Translations under genes and position numbers: made by a program
NCBI GenBank assembly: GCA_964596115.1
Contig: CAZQRW010000043.1
Span: forward strand, 1-17,900
Source of the DNA: CAZQRW01 sp964596115
GTDB taxonomy: Bacteria; Hydrothermota; UBA3072; B12-G15
Direction: 5' to 3'
DNA: 17,900 nt
Part shown: in pieces, positions 1 to 6,002 of the stretch
How positions within the stretch are numbered: the first letter of the stretch is position 1
Layout of the letters: the number at the start of each line of letters is the position of its first letter
The notes under the pieces: model-generated
Told to the model about the DNA's origin: nothing
Database searches by the model: none
The model's input: only the letters and a program-made list of their open reading frames with translations

Positions 1-45
1 AACGAAAGGCGAGGTTCTCACGTCGCTGCGTTCCTCAGGATGGCA
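1..45. repeat. Edge of a probable interspersed GC-rich repeat
   Basis: This stretch is clearly richer in G and C than anything nearby. Read on the minus strand it contains CATCCTGAGGAACGCAGCGA, which resembles from memory the widespread intergenic repeat of the type 'TCATCCTGAGGAACGAAGTGACG'. That family sits between genes in many bacterial genomes and has no known coding function. Only one edge is present, no second copy was seen in this window, and no gene is visible up to position 137. The assignment rests on memory of the repeat, not on a search. Confidence 0.4.
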
Positions 46-118
46 ACATTTAAACGCCATAAGAAGAAAAATGAGCCTTTATAAAATATGACATTTTGCG
101 TAGGAATGGTATAGAGAA

Positions 119-129
119 ATGGTTACCAT
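119..129. promoter_or_regulatory. Short palindrome upstream of the ArsR-type gene
   Basis: ATGGT-T-ACCAT is a perfect 5-1-5 palindrome lying 8 bases upstream of the -35 box of the following promoter. A further ATGGT occurs at 106-110. The position would suit a regulator-binding site, but its short length means chance is a real alternative. Confidence 0.25.
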
Positions 130-137
130 CTCAGGCC

Positions 138-167
138 TTGACAAATAAAAAAAATATACTATATATG
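138..167 (+). promoter_or_regulatory. Promoter of the ArsR-type regulator gene
   Basis: A consensus -35 TTGACA lies at 138-143 and a -10 TATATG at 162-167 (18-base spacer; ATATAT at 161-166 gives 17). The -10 ends 5 bases before the ATG at 173, so transcription should begin at or next to the start codon. TATACT at 155-160 is a better -10 by sequence but only 11 bases from the -35. Confidence 0.6.
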
Positions 168-172
168 TATAT
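154..172. promoter_or_regulatory. Inverted repeat over the -10 box, candidate ArsR operator
   Basis: The arms ATATAC (154-159) and GTATAT (167-172) are perfect inverted repeats around a 7-base AT spacer. They cover the -10 region and abut the start codon of the ArsR-type gene, the usual place for an autoregulatory ArsR/SmtB site. The base composition is very AT-rich, which raises the chance of an accidental repeat. Confidence 0.35.
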
Positions 173-502
173 ATGCGTAATTATGCAAATATGAAGAAAT
201 GGCAATTTAGTTTTGGAGATCCTAGGACAATAGTCTTTAAAGCGCTTTCTTGTGAACATAGAATCAAGATTATCGAAATGCTGAAATATGGTGAACAAAG
301 CGTGTCTGAGATTGCATCTTTCCTTTCTTTACATCCATCTGTAGTATCTCGCCATCTTTCTATGTTGCATTCAGCTGGTCTTATTGTTGGTAGAAAAGAA
401 GGGGTAGAGGTGTATTACAGATTGCTATCAGATGATGTTATGGGTCTTCTTGACGCAGCCAGAAAAATCGTTGAGGAAAAAAAGAGATTAACGAGTCTTT
501 AA
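173..502 (+). CDS. ArsR/SmtB-family winged-helix transcriptional regulator
   Basis: This 109-residue protein has the size and layout of ArsR/SmtB repressors, which bind operator DNA as dimers and are released by a metal(loid) or other signal. The N-terminal helix reads VFKALSCEHRIKIIEML (21-37), followed by the helix-turn-helix SVSEIASFLSLHPSVVSRHL (43-62) and a beta wing with VEVYYRL (78-84). The usual metal-site motif ELCVCDL is absent: there is only one Cys (C27), plus several His (H29, H54, H61, H66), so the signal cannot be read from the sequence. Start 173 was chosen because the promoter predicts a transcript beginning there; ATG 191 (MKKWQ) is the alternative and also lacks a Shine-Dalgarno site. 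It heads a same-strand cluster with a NifX-like gene 15 bases downstream and presumably controls that cluster. Confidence 0.85.
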   Translation: MRNYANMKKWQFSFGDPRTIVFKALSCEHRIKIIEMLKYGEQSVSEIASFLSLHPSVVSRHLSMLHSAGLIVGRKEGVEVYYRLLSDDVMGLLDAARKIVEEKKRLTSL

Positions 503-517
503 AAAAGGAGGATTAAT

Positions 518-988
518 ATGATTATTGCATTTGCATCAGATGACAATAGGGGAATTGATGGCATTCTTGCCTACCATTTTGGCAGATGCCCTTATTTTAC
601 TTTTGTTGAGGTTGTGGATAATGATATTAAAAATGTGACGGTTGAGAATAATCCCTATGCAGATTCTCATGAACCTGGTGTTGTTCCCGAATACATACAT
701 AGTAAAGGAGCAGAGATGATCGTCGCAGGGGGGATGGGACCCAGGGCACAGGAGTGGTTTTCTCAACTGGGTGTAAGACCAGTGGTTGGTGGCTACGGAA
801 GGATAAAGGACATAGTTGAACAGATTATACAGGGGCCAGTTAGGGTTTCTGCCGTTCCTGCTGAAACAGAGCATAAACATACGGAGAAGGGGAGTGAAGA
901 GATCGATAGACTTAAAAAAGAAGTTAGCCATTTAAGAGAGGTAATTGCTGACTTGAATGAGAGATTGAGACACGTAGAGAATAAATAG
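518..988 (+). CDS. NifX/NifB-C-like (dinitrogenase Fe-Mo cofactor family) protein with coiled-coil tail
   Basis: Residues 1-110 form a domain of the dinitrogenase iron-molybdenum cofactor biosynthesis family (NifX, NafY, C-terminus of NifB): MIIAFASDD at the start, HFGRCPYF at 20-27, ENNPY at 44-48, VAGGMGPRAQEWF at 69-81 and a GGYG at 91-94. In nitrogenase systems such domains bind metal-sulfur cofactors. Small stand-alone versions are common in anaerobes that do not fix nitrogen, and their role there is unclear. Residues about 125-155 (EEIDRLKKEVSHLREV and onward) are heptad-like and probably a coiled coil, and a His-rich EHKH precedes them. A strong GGAGGA at 507-512 sits 5 bases before the ATG. 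No nif gene lies nearby, so a nitrogenase role is not supported; a metal-cluster chaperone or sensor partner of the adjacent regulator is an inference. Confidence 0.8.
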   Translation: MIIAFASDDNRGIDGILAYHFGRCPYFTFVEVVDNDIKNVTVENNPYADSHEPGVVPEYIHSKGAEMIVAGGMGPRAQEWFSQLGVRPVVGGYGRIKDIVEQIIQGPVRVSAVPAETEHKHTEKGSEEIDRLKKEVSHLREVIADLNERLRHVENK

Positions 989-1047
989 ATAAATAATGCA
1001 GGCCTTCTTAATTAATAGGTTGTTTCAATCTCAAAAAATGATTGCAT

Positions 1048-1084
1048 CTATAAACAAGAAAAACTTGAAAGCTTGTTTTTATAG
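1048..1084 (+). promoter_or_regulatory. Stem-loop just upstream of the thioredoxin-like gene
   Basis: CTATAAACAAG (1048-1058) can pair with CTTGTTTTTATAG (1072-1084), leaving two bulged bases. The loop carries another CTTG (1064-1067) that could pair instead with the CAAG at 1055-1058, so two exclusive hairpins are possible. The 3' arm is U-rich, as in a weak intrinsic terminator. It ends 8 bases before the ATG at 1093, a gene with no obvious Shine-Dalgarno site, so it may attenuate transcription or affect translation between the NifX-like gene and the transport genes. Confidence 0.4.
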
Positions 1085-1092
1085 AGACTTAT

Positions 1093-1599
1093 ATGGAAGA
1101 TGATTTTAAAACAATAAGGGTGGGCAATAGCTCAGTAGGCATTATTGGGTTGAAGGGAGCATTTAAAACGATAGACAAAGAGCATCTAAAGGATGAAGAG
1201 AAAATTAAGGAAAGGCTGCTCGCTTTGATTTCTCAAAAAAATTACATACCCTCTTCTGCATCCACTAAATATAAGAAGGCATTATACAGGGAATACAGAC
1301 TTTTCCGGGGTGAAGCCGTTGAGGAGGATGTAGAAGAGGGATTCTGTGTTAAAATACTTGGTCCAGGGTGCTATCAGTGCGATAAATTAATGGAAGAAAC
1401 ACTGAAGGCATTGGGGGAAATGGGGGTTGCAGCAAATGTCGAACACATAACAGACCCCGAGGAAATTGCAAGGTATGGGCTTGTCCCAACGCCGGGACTC
1501 GTCATAAATAAAAAATTAAAATCAGCAGGCAAAATCCTATTTGCAGAAAGAATCAAAAAATATGTAGCAGAAGAGCTGGAGATTAATGGAAAAGAATAA
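1093..1599 (+). CDS. Two-domain thioredoxin-like CxxC protein (redox-active disulfide protein 2 type)
   Basis: The C-terminal half (about 84-162) is a small thioredoxin fold: VKILGPGCYQCDKLMEETL with the active-site pair C93-x-x-C96 right after the first strand, and a cis-proline loop at VPTPGLVI (131-138, P134). This matches the short archaeal-type thioredoxins (MTH895-like, 'redox-active disulfide protein 2'). The N-terminal part (1-83) is a separate region containing KNYIP (49-53) and YKKALYREYRLFRGE (60-74). I recall this extension from relatives but know no function for it. A third Cys, C85, lies at the domain border. The gene overlaps the first permease half by 14 bases. Small thioredoxins of this type often lie beside DUF318/ArsP-like permeases, suggesting a redox or metal-handling partner, which is an inference. 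No clear ribosome-binding site is seen; a stem-loop ends 8 bases upstream. Confidence 0.8.
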   Translation: MEDDFKTIRVGNSSVGIIGLKGAFKTIDKEHLKDEEKIKERLLALISQKNYIPSSASTKYKKALYREYRLFRGEAVEEDVEEGFCVKILGPGCYQCDKLMEETLKALGEMGVAANVEHITDPEEIARYGLVPTPGLVINKKLKSAGKILFAERIKKYVAEELEINGKE

Positions 1600-2011
1600 A
1601 GTGATCGGTGCTGCAAAGAAGACTTTTTTTTCATTTCTTGAGATGCTTCCACTTCTCTTATCTATTCTACTTTTAGTTAGCCTTTTTATAACCGCTGTTC
1701 CTAAGTCGTTATATGCGAAAATTTTTACAAAGAATGCCGCTTTGGATAGTGTCATTGGAGCAATATTGGGAAGTGTTTCTGCAGGTCAACCTGTTACAAG
1801 TTATATTATCGGTGGGGAACTGTTGAAAGCGGGTATAAGCTTAATAGCAGTAACCTCATTTATTTTATCCTGGGTAACAGTAGGTTTAATTCAATTACCC
1901 GCAGAGTGTTACTATTTAGGTAAAAAATTCTGTTTTTTGAGGAATTTCCTTTCTTTTATTTTTGCCATAGTGATATCTCTTTTTGTAGTGTTCTGTTTGA
2001 GGATTATATGA
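1586..2011 (+). CDS. ArsP/DUF318-like permease, N-terminal half protein
   Basis: This 141-residue membrane protein has hydrophobic segments at about 17-39, 84-105 and 121-140. Between the first two lies a glycine- and serine-rich stretch, GAILGSVSAGQPVTSYIIGGELLKAG (58-83), that looks like the pore-lining repeat motif of the ArsP/DUF318 permease superfamily. Family members are usually single chains of 300 residues or more with two such repeats; this protein is one half and the next gene encodes the other. The Cys pair reported for ArsP organoarsenical exporters (a C-S-C type motif) is absent from the motif; Cys residues occur only later (C108, C116, C137). Start and stop overlap the neighbouring genes, so expression is probably coupled. 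The substrate is unknown. Confidence 0.7.
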   Translation: MEKNKVIGAAKKTFFSFLEMLPLLLSILLLVSLFITAVPKSLYAKIFTKNAALDSVIGAILGSVSAGQPVTSYIIGGELLKAGISLIAVTSFILSWVTVGLIQLPAECYYLGKKFCFLRNFLSFIFAIVISLFVVFCLRII

Positions 2012-2502
2012 AAACCAAAAAGATCGGTAGCATAATATTATTCATAATAACTATGCTTATATATATTGTTATATACTACGTCAATAAGCAGCTCTTTTTT
2101 CATTCGCTGCGATATTTTAGCCATATCTTTTTGAAATTATTCTATATATTACTTATCGTTTTCTTTTTTATATTTATCACCAACCTATTTTTAAAACCAA
2201 AAACAATAATAAAATATCTTGGGAGAGGTTCAGGCATAAGAGGATGGATTATTTCCTTGGTTGCAGGTATAATCTCAATGGGTTCAATATATCTTTGGTA
2301 TCCAATGCTGAGTGACTTGAGGGAGAAAGGGATGAGTGAAGGCCTTATCGCAGTATTTCTGTATAGTAGAGCTGTAAAAATCCCAATTTTACCTGTTATG
2401 ATTTATTATTTTGGATGGGCTTTTGTAGTTCTTATGACATTTTTTATGGTTTTATTTTCAATATTTTTGGGTATCATAATGGATCGTTCTTCTGTACTTT
2501 GA
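2008..2502 (+). CDS. ArsP/DUF318-like permease, C-terminal half protein
   Basis: This 164-residue membrane protein has hydrophobic segments at about 6-25, 41-62, 79-99, 113-135 and 137-158. Its conserved-looking core is AGIISMGSIYLWYPMLSDLR (86-105) followed by AVFLYSRAVKIPILP (115-129). That is the second-repeat counterpart of the pore motif in the preceding protein, with GxxSxG and a basic RAVKIP helix. The start overlaps the stop of the first half by 4 bases (ATGA), typical of subunits made together. The two halves total 305 residues, about the length of one full permease, so a heterodimer is the simplest reading. From memory, such pairs occur in several anaerobic bacteria and archaea without an established substrate. 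Confidence 0.7.
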   Translation: MKTKKIGSIILFIITMLIYIVIYYVNKQLFFHSLRYFSHIFLKLFYILLIVFFFIFITNLFLKPKTIIKYLGRGSGIRGWIISLVAGIISMGSIYLWYPMLSDLREKGMSEGLIAVFLYSRAVKIPILPVMIYYFGWAFVVLMTFFMVLFSIFLGIIMDRSSVL

Positions 2503-2638
2503 GATGTTTTTCACCTCGAGAATTTTACCTGTAAAGATCTGTGAATAAGTATTTTTGATATCCTTAACAGCCATTAAATCTTTTTACTTTTTATATCTCA
2601 TTAATACAGATTTAGATAGAGCAAGTGGGATTTTTCTC

Positions 2639-2666
2639 TTGACAAATTGTAGATAGGTATTACTTT
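2639..2666 (+). promoter_or_regulatory. Promoter of the TonB receptor/ABC transporter operon
   Basis: TTGACA at 2639-2644 and TACTTT at 2661-2666 are separated by 16 bases. Transcription would begin near 2673, giving a leader of about 20 bases that includes the AGGAGG at 2684-2689. The rest of the gap from 2503 shows no convincing terminator or riboswitch. Confidence 0.5.
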
Positions 2667-2680
2667 TTCGAAAAACGTAA
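2660..2680. promoter_or_regulatory. Palindrome over the -10 box and start point, candidate metalloregulator operator
   Basis: TTTTTCGAAAAA at 2664-2675 is a perfect 12-base palindrome. It is flanked by TTAC (2660-2663) and GTAA (2677-2680), which extend the symmetry with one extra base on the right side. It overlaps the -10 box and the predicted transcription start, the classic position for a repressor site. It does not match the Fur consensus I know; Zur-, MntR- or ArsR-type control is possible. Confidence 0.4.
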
Positions 2681-2693
2681 CACAGGAGGCAAA

Positions 2694-4502
2694 ATGATTG
2701 TATTATTGTTCCTGGGTTGGTTTAGTGTTATTTCTGCTGACAATACAGTAAATCCAAAAAGATCAAATGATAATAAGACCATTCTCACCGGGTATGTATT
2801 GCCAGAGGTCGTTGTAACTGCAACAAAAACGAAAGAGAAGGTCTCTGATCTTTCTTCGTCTATTTCACTTATCACAGAAAAAGATATCAAACTTATGAAT
2901 GCCTTTGTTGCCCCTGACCTTCTATCCAACATCCCGGGGATAACGATTATGAAAACTGGAAATTTCGGAAGGTCCGATATCGTTATCAGAGGTATAGGGG
3001 CAAATGGTAGGAGACTGGCAGTTCTTGTAGATGGTAGGCCTGAGAAGATGTCTATTTTTAATTGTGCTATAACCCATACACTACCCTTACATAATGTAAA
3101 AAGGATTGAAGTGGTAAAGGGGCCGCTTTCTTCCCTTTATGGTTCCGGTGCAATGGGAGGGGTTGTAAATATTCTGACGCATAAACCACCTGATAAGACT
3201 GAGGTTCAGATATCTTCAGATTATGGGAGCAATAATACATATAATTTGATCGGTACTATCGGTAGTAAAATTCCAATGTTAAGAATGCAGGGAACGGTTC
3301 AAAAGAATAGTTCTGATGGATATCTTGAAAATTCTTCCTCAAGTAATGAGGATTACCAGGGCAATTTCTTATTTGAGCCAAACAAAATATTGAACATAAA
3401 AGGATACTATAAATATACAAATGCATATAAAGAAGTGCCTGCTAAGGTCGGAGAAACAATACCATCAAATGAATGGCAGATATATAGGAGAGGATCCCTT
3501 GACTTCTCTATTTCAGGAAGGATGAAGGGGTTGACATCCTCAATTAAATTCTATAGAACATTCGGGCATCACATATTATCAGATGGTTGGAATTCAAGGG
3601 ATTGGATAACTGGAGTATCGTTACAAGCGAAGATTTTTTCTTTGAATCAGAATAAAACAATTATAGGGACTGATTACCAAAAGCAATATGGGAACTGGGT
3701 TTCACACGGAGAGTGGGAAAGAAATATATATGCAGGATTTCTCCATACAGAGCAGAAGACGGATGTGATAAATATTTCTACAGGGCTTAGGTATACCTAT
3801 GATACAGACACAAAGAGTGAATTTTCTTACGATGGAGGCGTTGTTCTAAAATTAAATGATACAAGATTAAGAATAAAGGCAGGAAAGGGATTCAGGGTAC
3901 CGTCAATGAGTGATCTTTATCTTTTTCCCATTTCAAATAGTAATCTAAAACCCGAGAAATTATACGATTATGAGTTAGGTATTGGGCAGAAATTTCTACA
4001 ATGGATAAAATTGGACCTTTCTACTTATTATATGTATACAAATAATTTCATAAGATTTTCGCCTGCTTCTGGCAACTTCCAAAACGTTGATACTCTTGTT
4101 GAAAAGGGGGGTGAAATTACTGCTTCTCTCTATCCATTAGAAGGGCTAAGTATACAGATGGGTTATTCATATATTGATAGAGGTGAGAAGACGCAAGGGA
4201 TCCCCGGGCAAATGATTAGTGGAAATGTAACGATGAAAAGTGGGATTTTTAGTGTAAGAATATTTGGCAGGTATGTTTCAGATTATTATGCTTCTGATAA
4301 TAAGCAGGATCCCATTCCATCTTACGGTTTAATAAATTTTCATTTGAATGTAATGCCGGGAAATAATCTAACCTTATCGCTGGGTGTTGATAACTTGTTA
4401 AATAGAGATTATTCTAAATATGTTGATATTCCAGGTAATGACGCAGGCCTCTATAAGATGCCAGGAAGAACATTTAAAATAGGAGTGATGTTAAAAAAAT
4501 GA
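2694..4502 (+). CDS. TonB-dependent outer-membrane receptor
   Basis: This 602-residue protein is a TonB-dependent receptor, a gated outer-membrane channel that imports metal complexes or cofactors using TonB energy. A short signal peptide MIVLLFLGWFSVISA (1-15) is followed by a TonB-box-like region LPEVVVTATKTKE (36-48). The plug domain (about 50-165) contains DLLSNIPGI (75-83), VIRGIGANGRR (97-107), VLVDGRP (110-116) and the hallmark IEVVKGPLSSLYGSGAMGG (138-156). The rest is a barrel rich in alternating aromatic strands, ending in PGRTFKIGVMLKK. The chain is compact for the family, nearer BtuB than siderophore receptors. AGGAGG at 2684-2689 supports this start. The next gene overlaps by 4 bases and encodes a metal-binding lipoprotein-like or periplasmic component, so the cargo is probably a metal or metal chelate; the exact substrate cannot be read. 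Confidence 0.92.
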   Translation: MIVLLFLGWFSVISADNTVNPKRSNDNKTILTGYVLPEVVVTATKTKEKVSDLSSSISLITEKDIKLMNAFVAPDLLSNIPGITIMKTGNFGRSDIVIRGIGANGRRLAVLVDGRPEKMSIFNCAITHTLPLHNVKRIEVVKGPLSSLYGSGAMGGVVNILTHKPPDKTEVQISSDYGSNNTYNLIGTIGSKIPMLRMQGTVQKNSSDGYLENSSSSNEDYQGNFLFEPNKILNIKGYYKYTNAYKEVPAKVGETIPSNEWQIYRRGSLDFSISGRMKGLTSSIKFYRTFGHHILSDGWNSRDWITGVSLQAKIFSLNQNKTIIGTDYQKQYGNWVSHGEWERNIYAGFLHTEQKTDVINISTGLRYTYDTDTKSEFSYDGGVVLKLNDTRLRIKAGKGFRVPSMSDLYLFPISNSNLKPEKLYDYELGIGQKFLQWIKLDLSTYYMYTNNFIRFSPASGNFQNVDTLVEKGGEITASLYPLEGLSIQMGYSYIDRGEKTQGIPGQMISGNVTMKSGIFSVRIFGRYVSDYYASDNKQDPIPSYGLINFHLNVMPGNNLTLSLGVDNLLNRDYSKYVDIPGNDAGLYKMPGRTFKIGVMLKK

Positions 4503-5269
4503 TACTAACATTTCTCTTATCCACAATAGGTGTAGTTACATCTACCTCAGATATTTACAGTGTTGCTTATTTTTTGGCACCCGGGAATATGATTGTAGAA
4601 AATATAGTACCAGGTGGGATGTGTCCTGGACATTTTGATTTATCACCTGTAGAAGCTGATAAAATTTCTTCTTCAAAAATCATTTTAGCCCATGGGTGGG
4701 AATCCTGGCTTAAAAAAGTAAAAGAGATCAATCCGTCTATTGATATGATAATATTAAAAACAGAAGGTAATTGGATGATACCTTCTATATACCTTAAGGG
4801 TGCAGAGGAGATATACAATGATCTTAAGAGAAGATTTAGTGGTGATTCTGTATTTATAGACCAACTCAATAAAAATTTTAAGAGATTAAAAACAACAATT
4901 GAAATGACTATAAAGATTGCGAACAAGAAAAAGGAAAAATTAAAAGGGATAAAGGTTATTTGTAATACTTACATAAAAGATTTTCTCACGTATCTTGGAA
5001 TGGATGTTGTTGCTACTTTCCCTCCAGGGGATGAGGTTAATGTAAAAGATATCTCGGATGCAGTGAAAAAGGGGAGAAAAGAAGGAGTTGTGCTTGTTGT
5101 GAGTAATCTTCAGAGTGGGAAAAAGGTTGGATGGACAATTGCGAGAGAGCTGGGGGTAAATCAGGTTGTAATTTCAAATTTTCCAGTGAATTGGAATTAT
5201 AGAGAAACCCTGCTGGAGGATATAGATTCACTTATTAAAGGAACCAATAATAGAAATAAAAAGAGTTAG
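4499..5269 (+). CDS. TroA/ZnuA-like metal ABC transporter substrate-binding protein
   Basis: This 256-residue protein is an exported binding protein of the TroA/ZnuA (cluster A-I) family, which hands metal ions to an ABC-3 permease. A short signal segment MILTFLLSTIGVVTS precedes VAYFLAPGNMIVENIVPG (23-40). The family's HxxxPSP motif appears as CPGHFDLSP (42-50, H45), and AHGWESWL (64-71, H65) matches the 'GxxLExW' region. A basic connecting helix at about 104-150 joins the lobes. The C-lobe is divergent: where relatives have a conserved His (the 'xHxAFxY' motif) it reads VICNTYIKDFLTYLG (153-167), and where they have an acidic ligand it reads VVSNLQSGKKVGWTIARELGV (200-220). Two usual ligands therefore seem replaced by Cys/Asn and Asn. 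The start overlaps the receptor stop by 4 bases, with AGGAG 13 bases upstream. Confidence 0.85.
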   Translation: MILTFLLSTIGVVTSTSDIYSVAYFLAPGNMIVENIVPGGMCPGHFDLSPVEADKISSSKIILAHGWESWLKKVKEINPSIDMIILKTEGNWMIPSIYLKGAEEIYNDLKRRFSGDSVFIDQLNKNFKRLKTTIEMTIKIANKKKEKLKGIKVICNTYIKDFLTYLGMDVVATFPPGDEVNVKDISDAVKKGRKEGVVLVVSNLQSGKKVGWTIARELGVNQVVISNFPVNWNYRETLLEDIDSLIKGTNNRNKKS

Positions 5270-6002
5270 CAAATTCCTACAAAGAAATGCAGCACTCAAT
5301 GATGTTTCTCTGGACATCAATAATGGCGATTTTATTGCACTTATTGGACCGAATGGTGCAGGAAAGACAACCCTTCTAAATATAATTGATGGGCTTATGA
5401 CCCCAGATTCAGGTGATCTAAGGGTTTTTGGTAAGAACCCTGCTATGAGTGGAATGTTACATCAGAAAAGAATAGGATATATCTTCCAGGATGAACATAT
5501 TGAAAAGGAAATTCCCCTTTCTGTTATGGATGTAATAAGCGTAGGAAGAATGGGGATGCGAGGTATTTTTAAAAGATTGAATAAAATCGATAAATATGCA
5601 ATAGAAACTGCAATGAAAGAGGTCGGTATATATACATTAAAGGATAGACCAGCTGGTTTCCTTTCAGGGGGTGAACAGAGGAAGGTTTCCATTGCAAGGG
5701 AAATATCGAGGGAAGTAGAGATAGTTCTTCTCGATGAAATCCTGATGAATCTTGATCCTGTTTCTCAGATGGAAATAAATAATCTTATAAGCAAGATTTA
5801 TAGAAAATATGAATTAACAATCATCTTTGTTACCCACCTTTTGCACTACCTCCCCGATGGTATAAATAGGATTATTGCTTTAAAAGATGGAAAAGTATTC
5901 TGGGAGGGAAAGCCTCATGAACTAAACATTGCAATCCTTACTGAGCTCTACGGTTGCCCAAAAGAAGCATTGAAACGCTATGTTGGAACTTTTAAGATTT
6001 AG
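5250..6002 (+). CDS. Metal ABC transporter ATP-binding protein, apparent ATA start
   Basis: This is the ATPase of the metal importer, about 250 residues. Numbered from codon 5250 it has Walker A GPNGAGKTT (33-41), the Q-loop Q80 in YIFQDE, signature LSGGEQRKVSIAREI (138-152), Walker B VLLDE (159-163) and the switch His H196 in VTHLLHYL. The D-loop region reads DEILMNLD rather than the usual DEPTxxLD. The N-terminal strand IEIKRVSKFLQRNAALNDVS, needed for an ABC fold, is in frame upstream of the first ATG (5397), which itself lies after Walker A and cannot be the real start. Between the in-frame stop at 5223 and Walker A there is no ATG, GTG or TTG. AAAGGA (5237-5242) precedes two ATA codons at 5247 and 5250; ATA 5250 has ideal spacing. 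Either a non-canonical start or a mutated or misread ATG is implied. The gene overlaps both neighbours. Confidence 0.85.
   Translation: MEIKRVSKFLQRNAALNDVSLDINNGDFIALIGPNGAGKTTLLNIIDGLMTPDSGDLRVFGKNPAMSGMLHQKRIGYIFQDEHIEKEIPLSVMDVISVGRMGMRGIFKRLNKIDKYAIETAMKEVGIYTLKDRPAGFLSGGEQRKVSIAREISREVEIVLLDEILMNLDPVSQMEINNLISKIYRKYELTIIFVTHLLHYLPDGINRIIALKDGKVFWEGKPHELNIAILTELYGCPKEALKRYVGTFKI

Noticed and set aside
518..988. Nitrogen-fixation function for the NifX-like gene
   Set aside because: No nif structural or cofactor genes are nearby, and stand-alone members of this family are common in organisms that do not fix nitrogen.
2503..2638. Possible cobalamin or other riboswitch before the TonB receptor gene
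   Set aside because: No conserved cobalamin-box-like sequence or stem arrangement was seen, and the predicted transcript leader is only about 20 bases.
5397..6002. ABC ATPase starting at the ATG 5397
   Set aside because: This start would remove the N-terminal strand and Walker A motif, which are intact in the same frame upstream.
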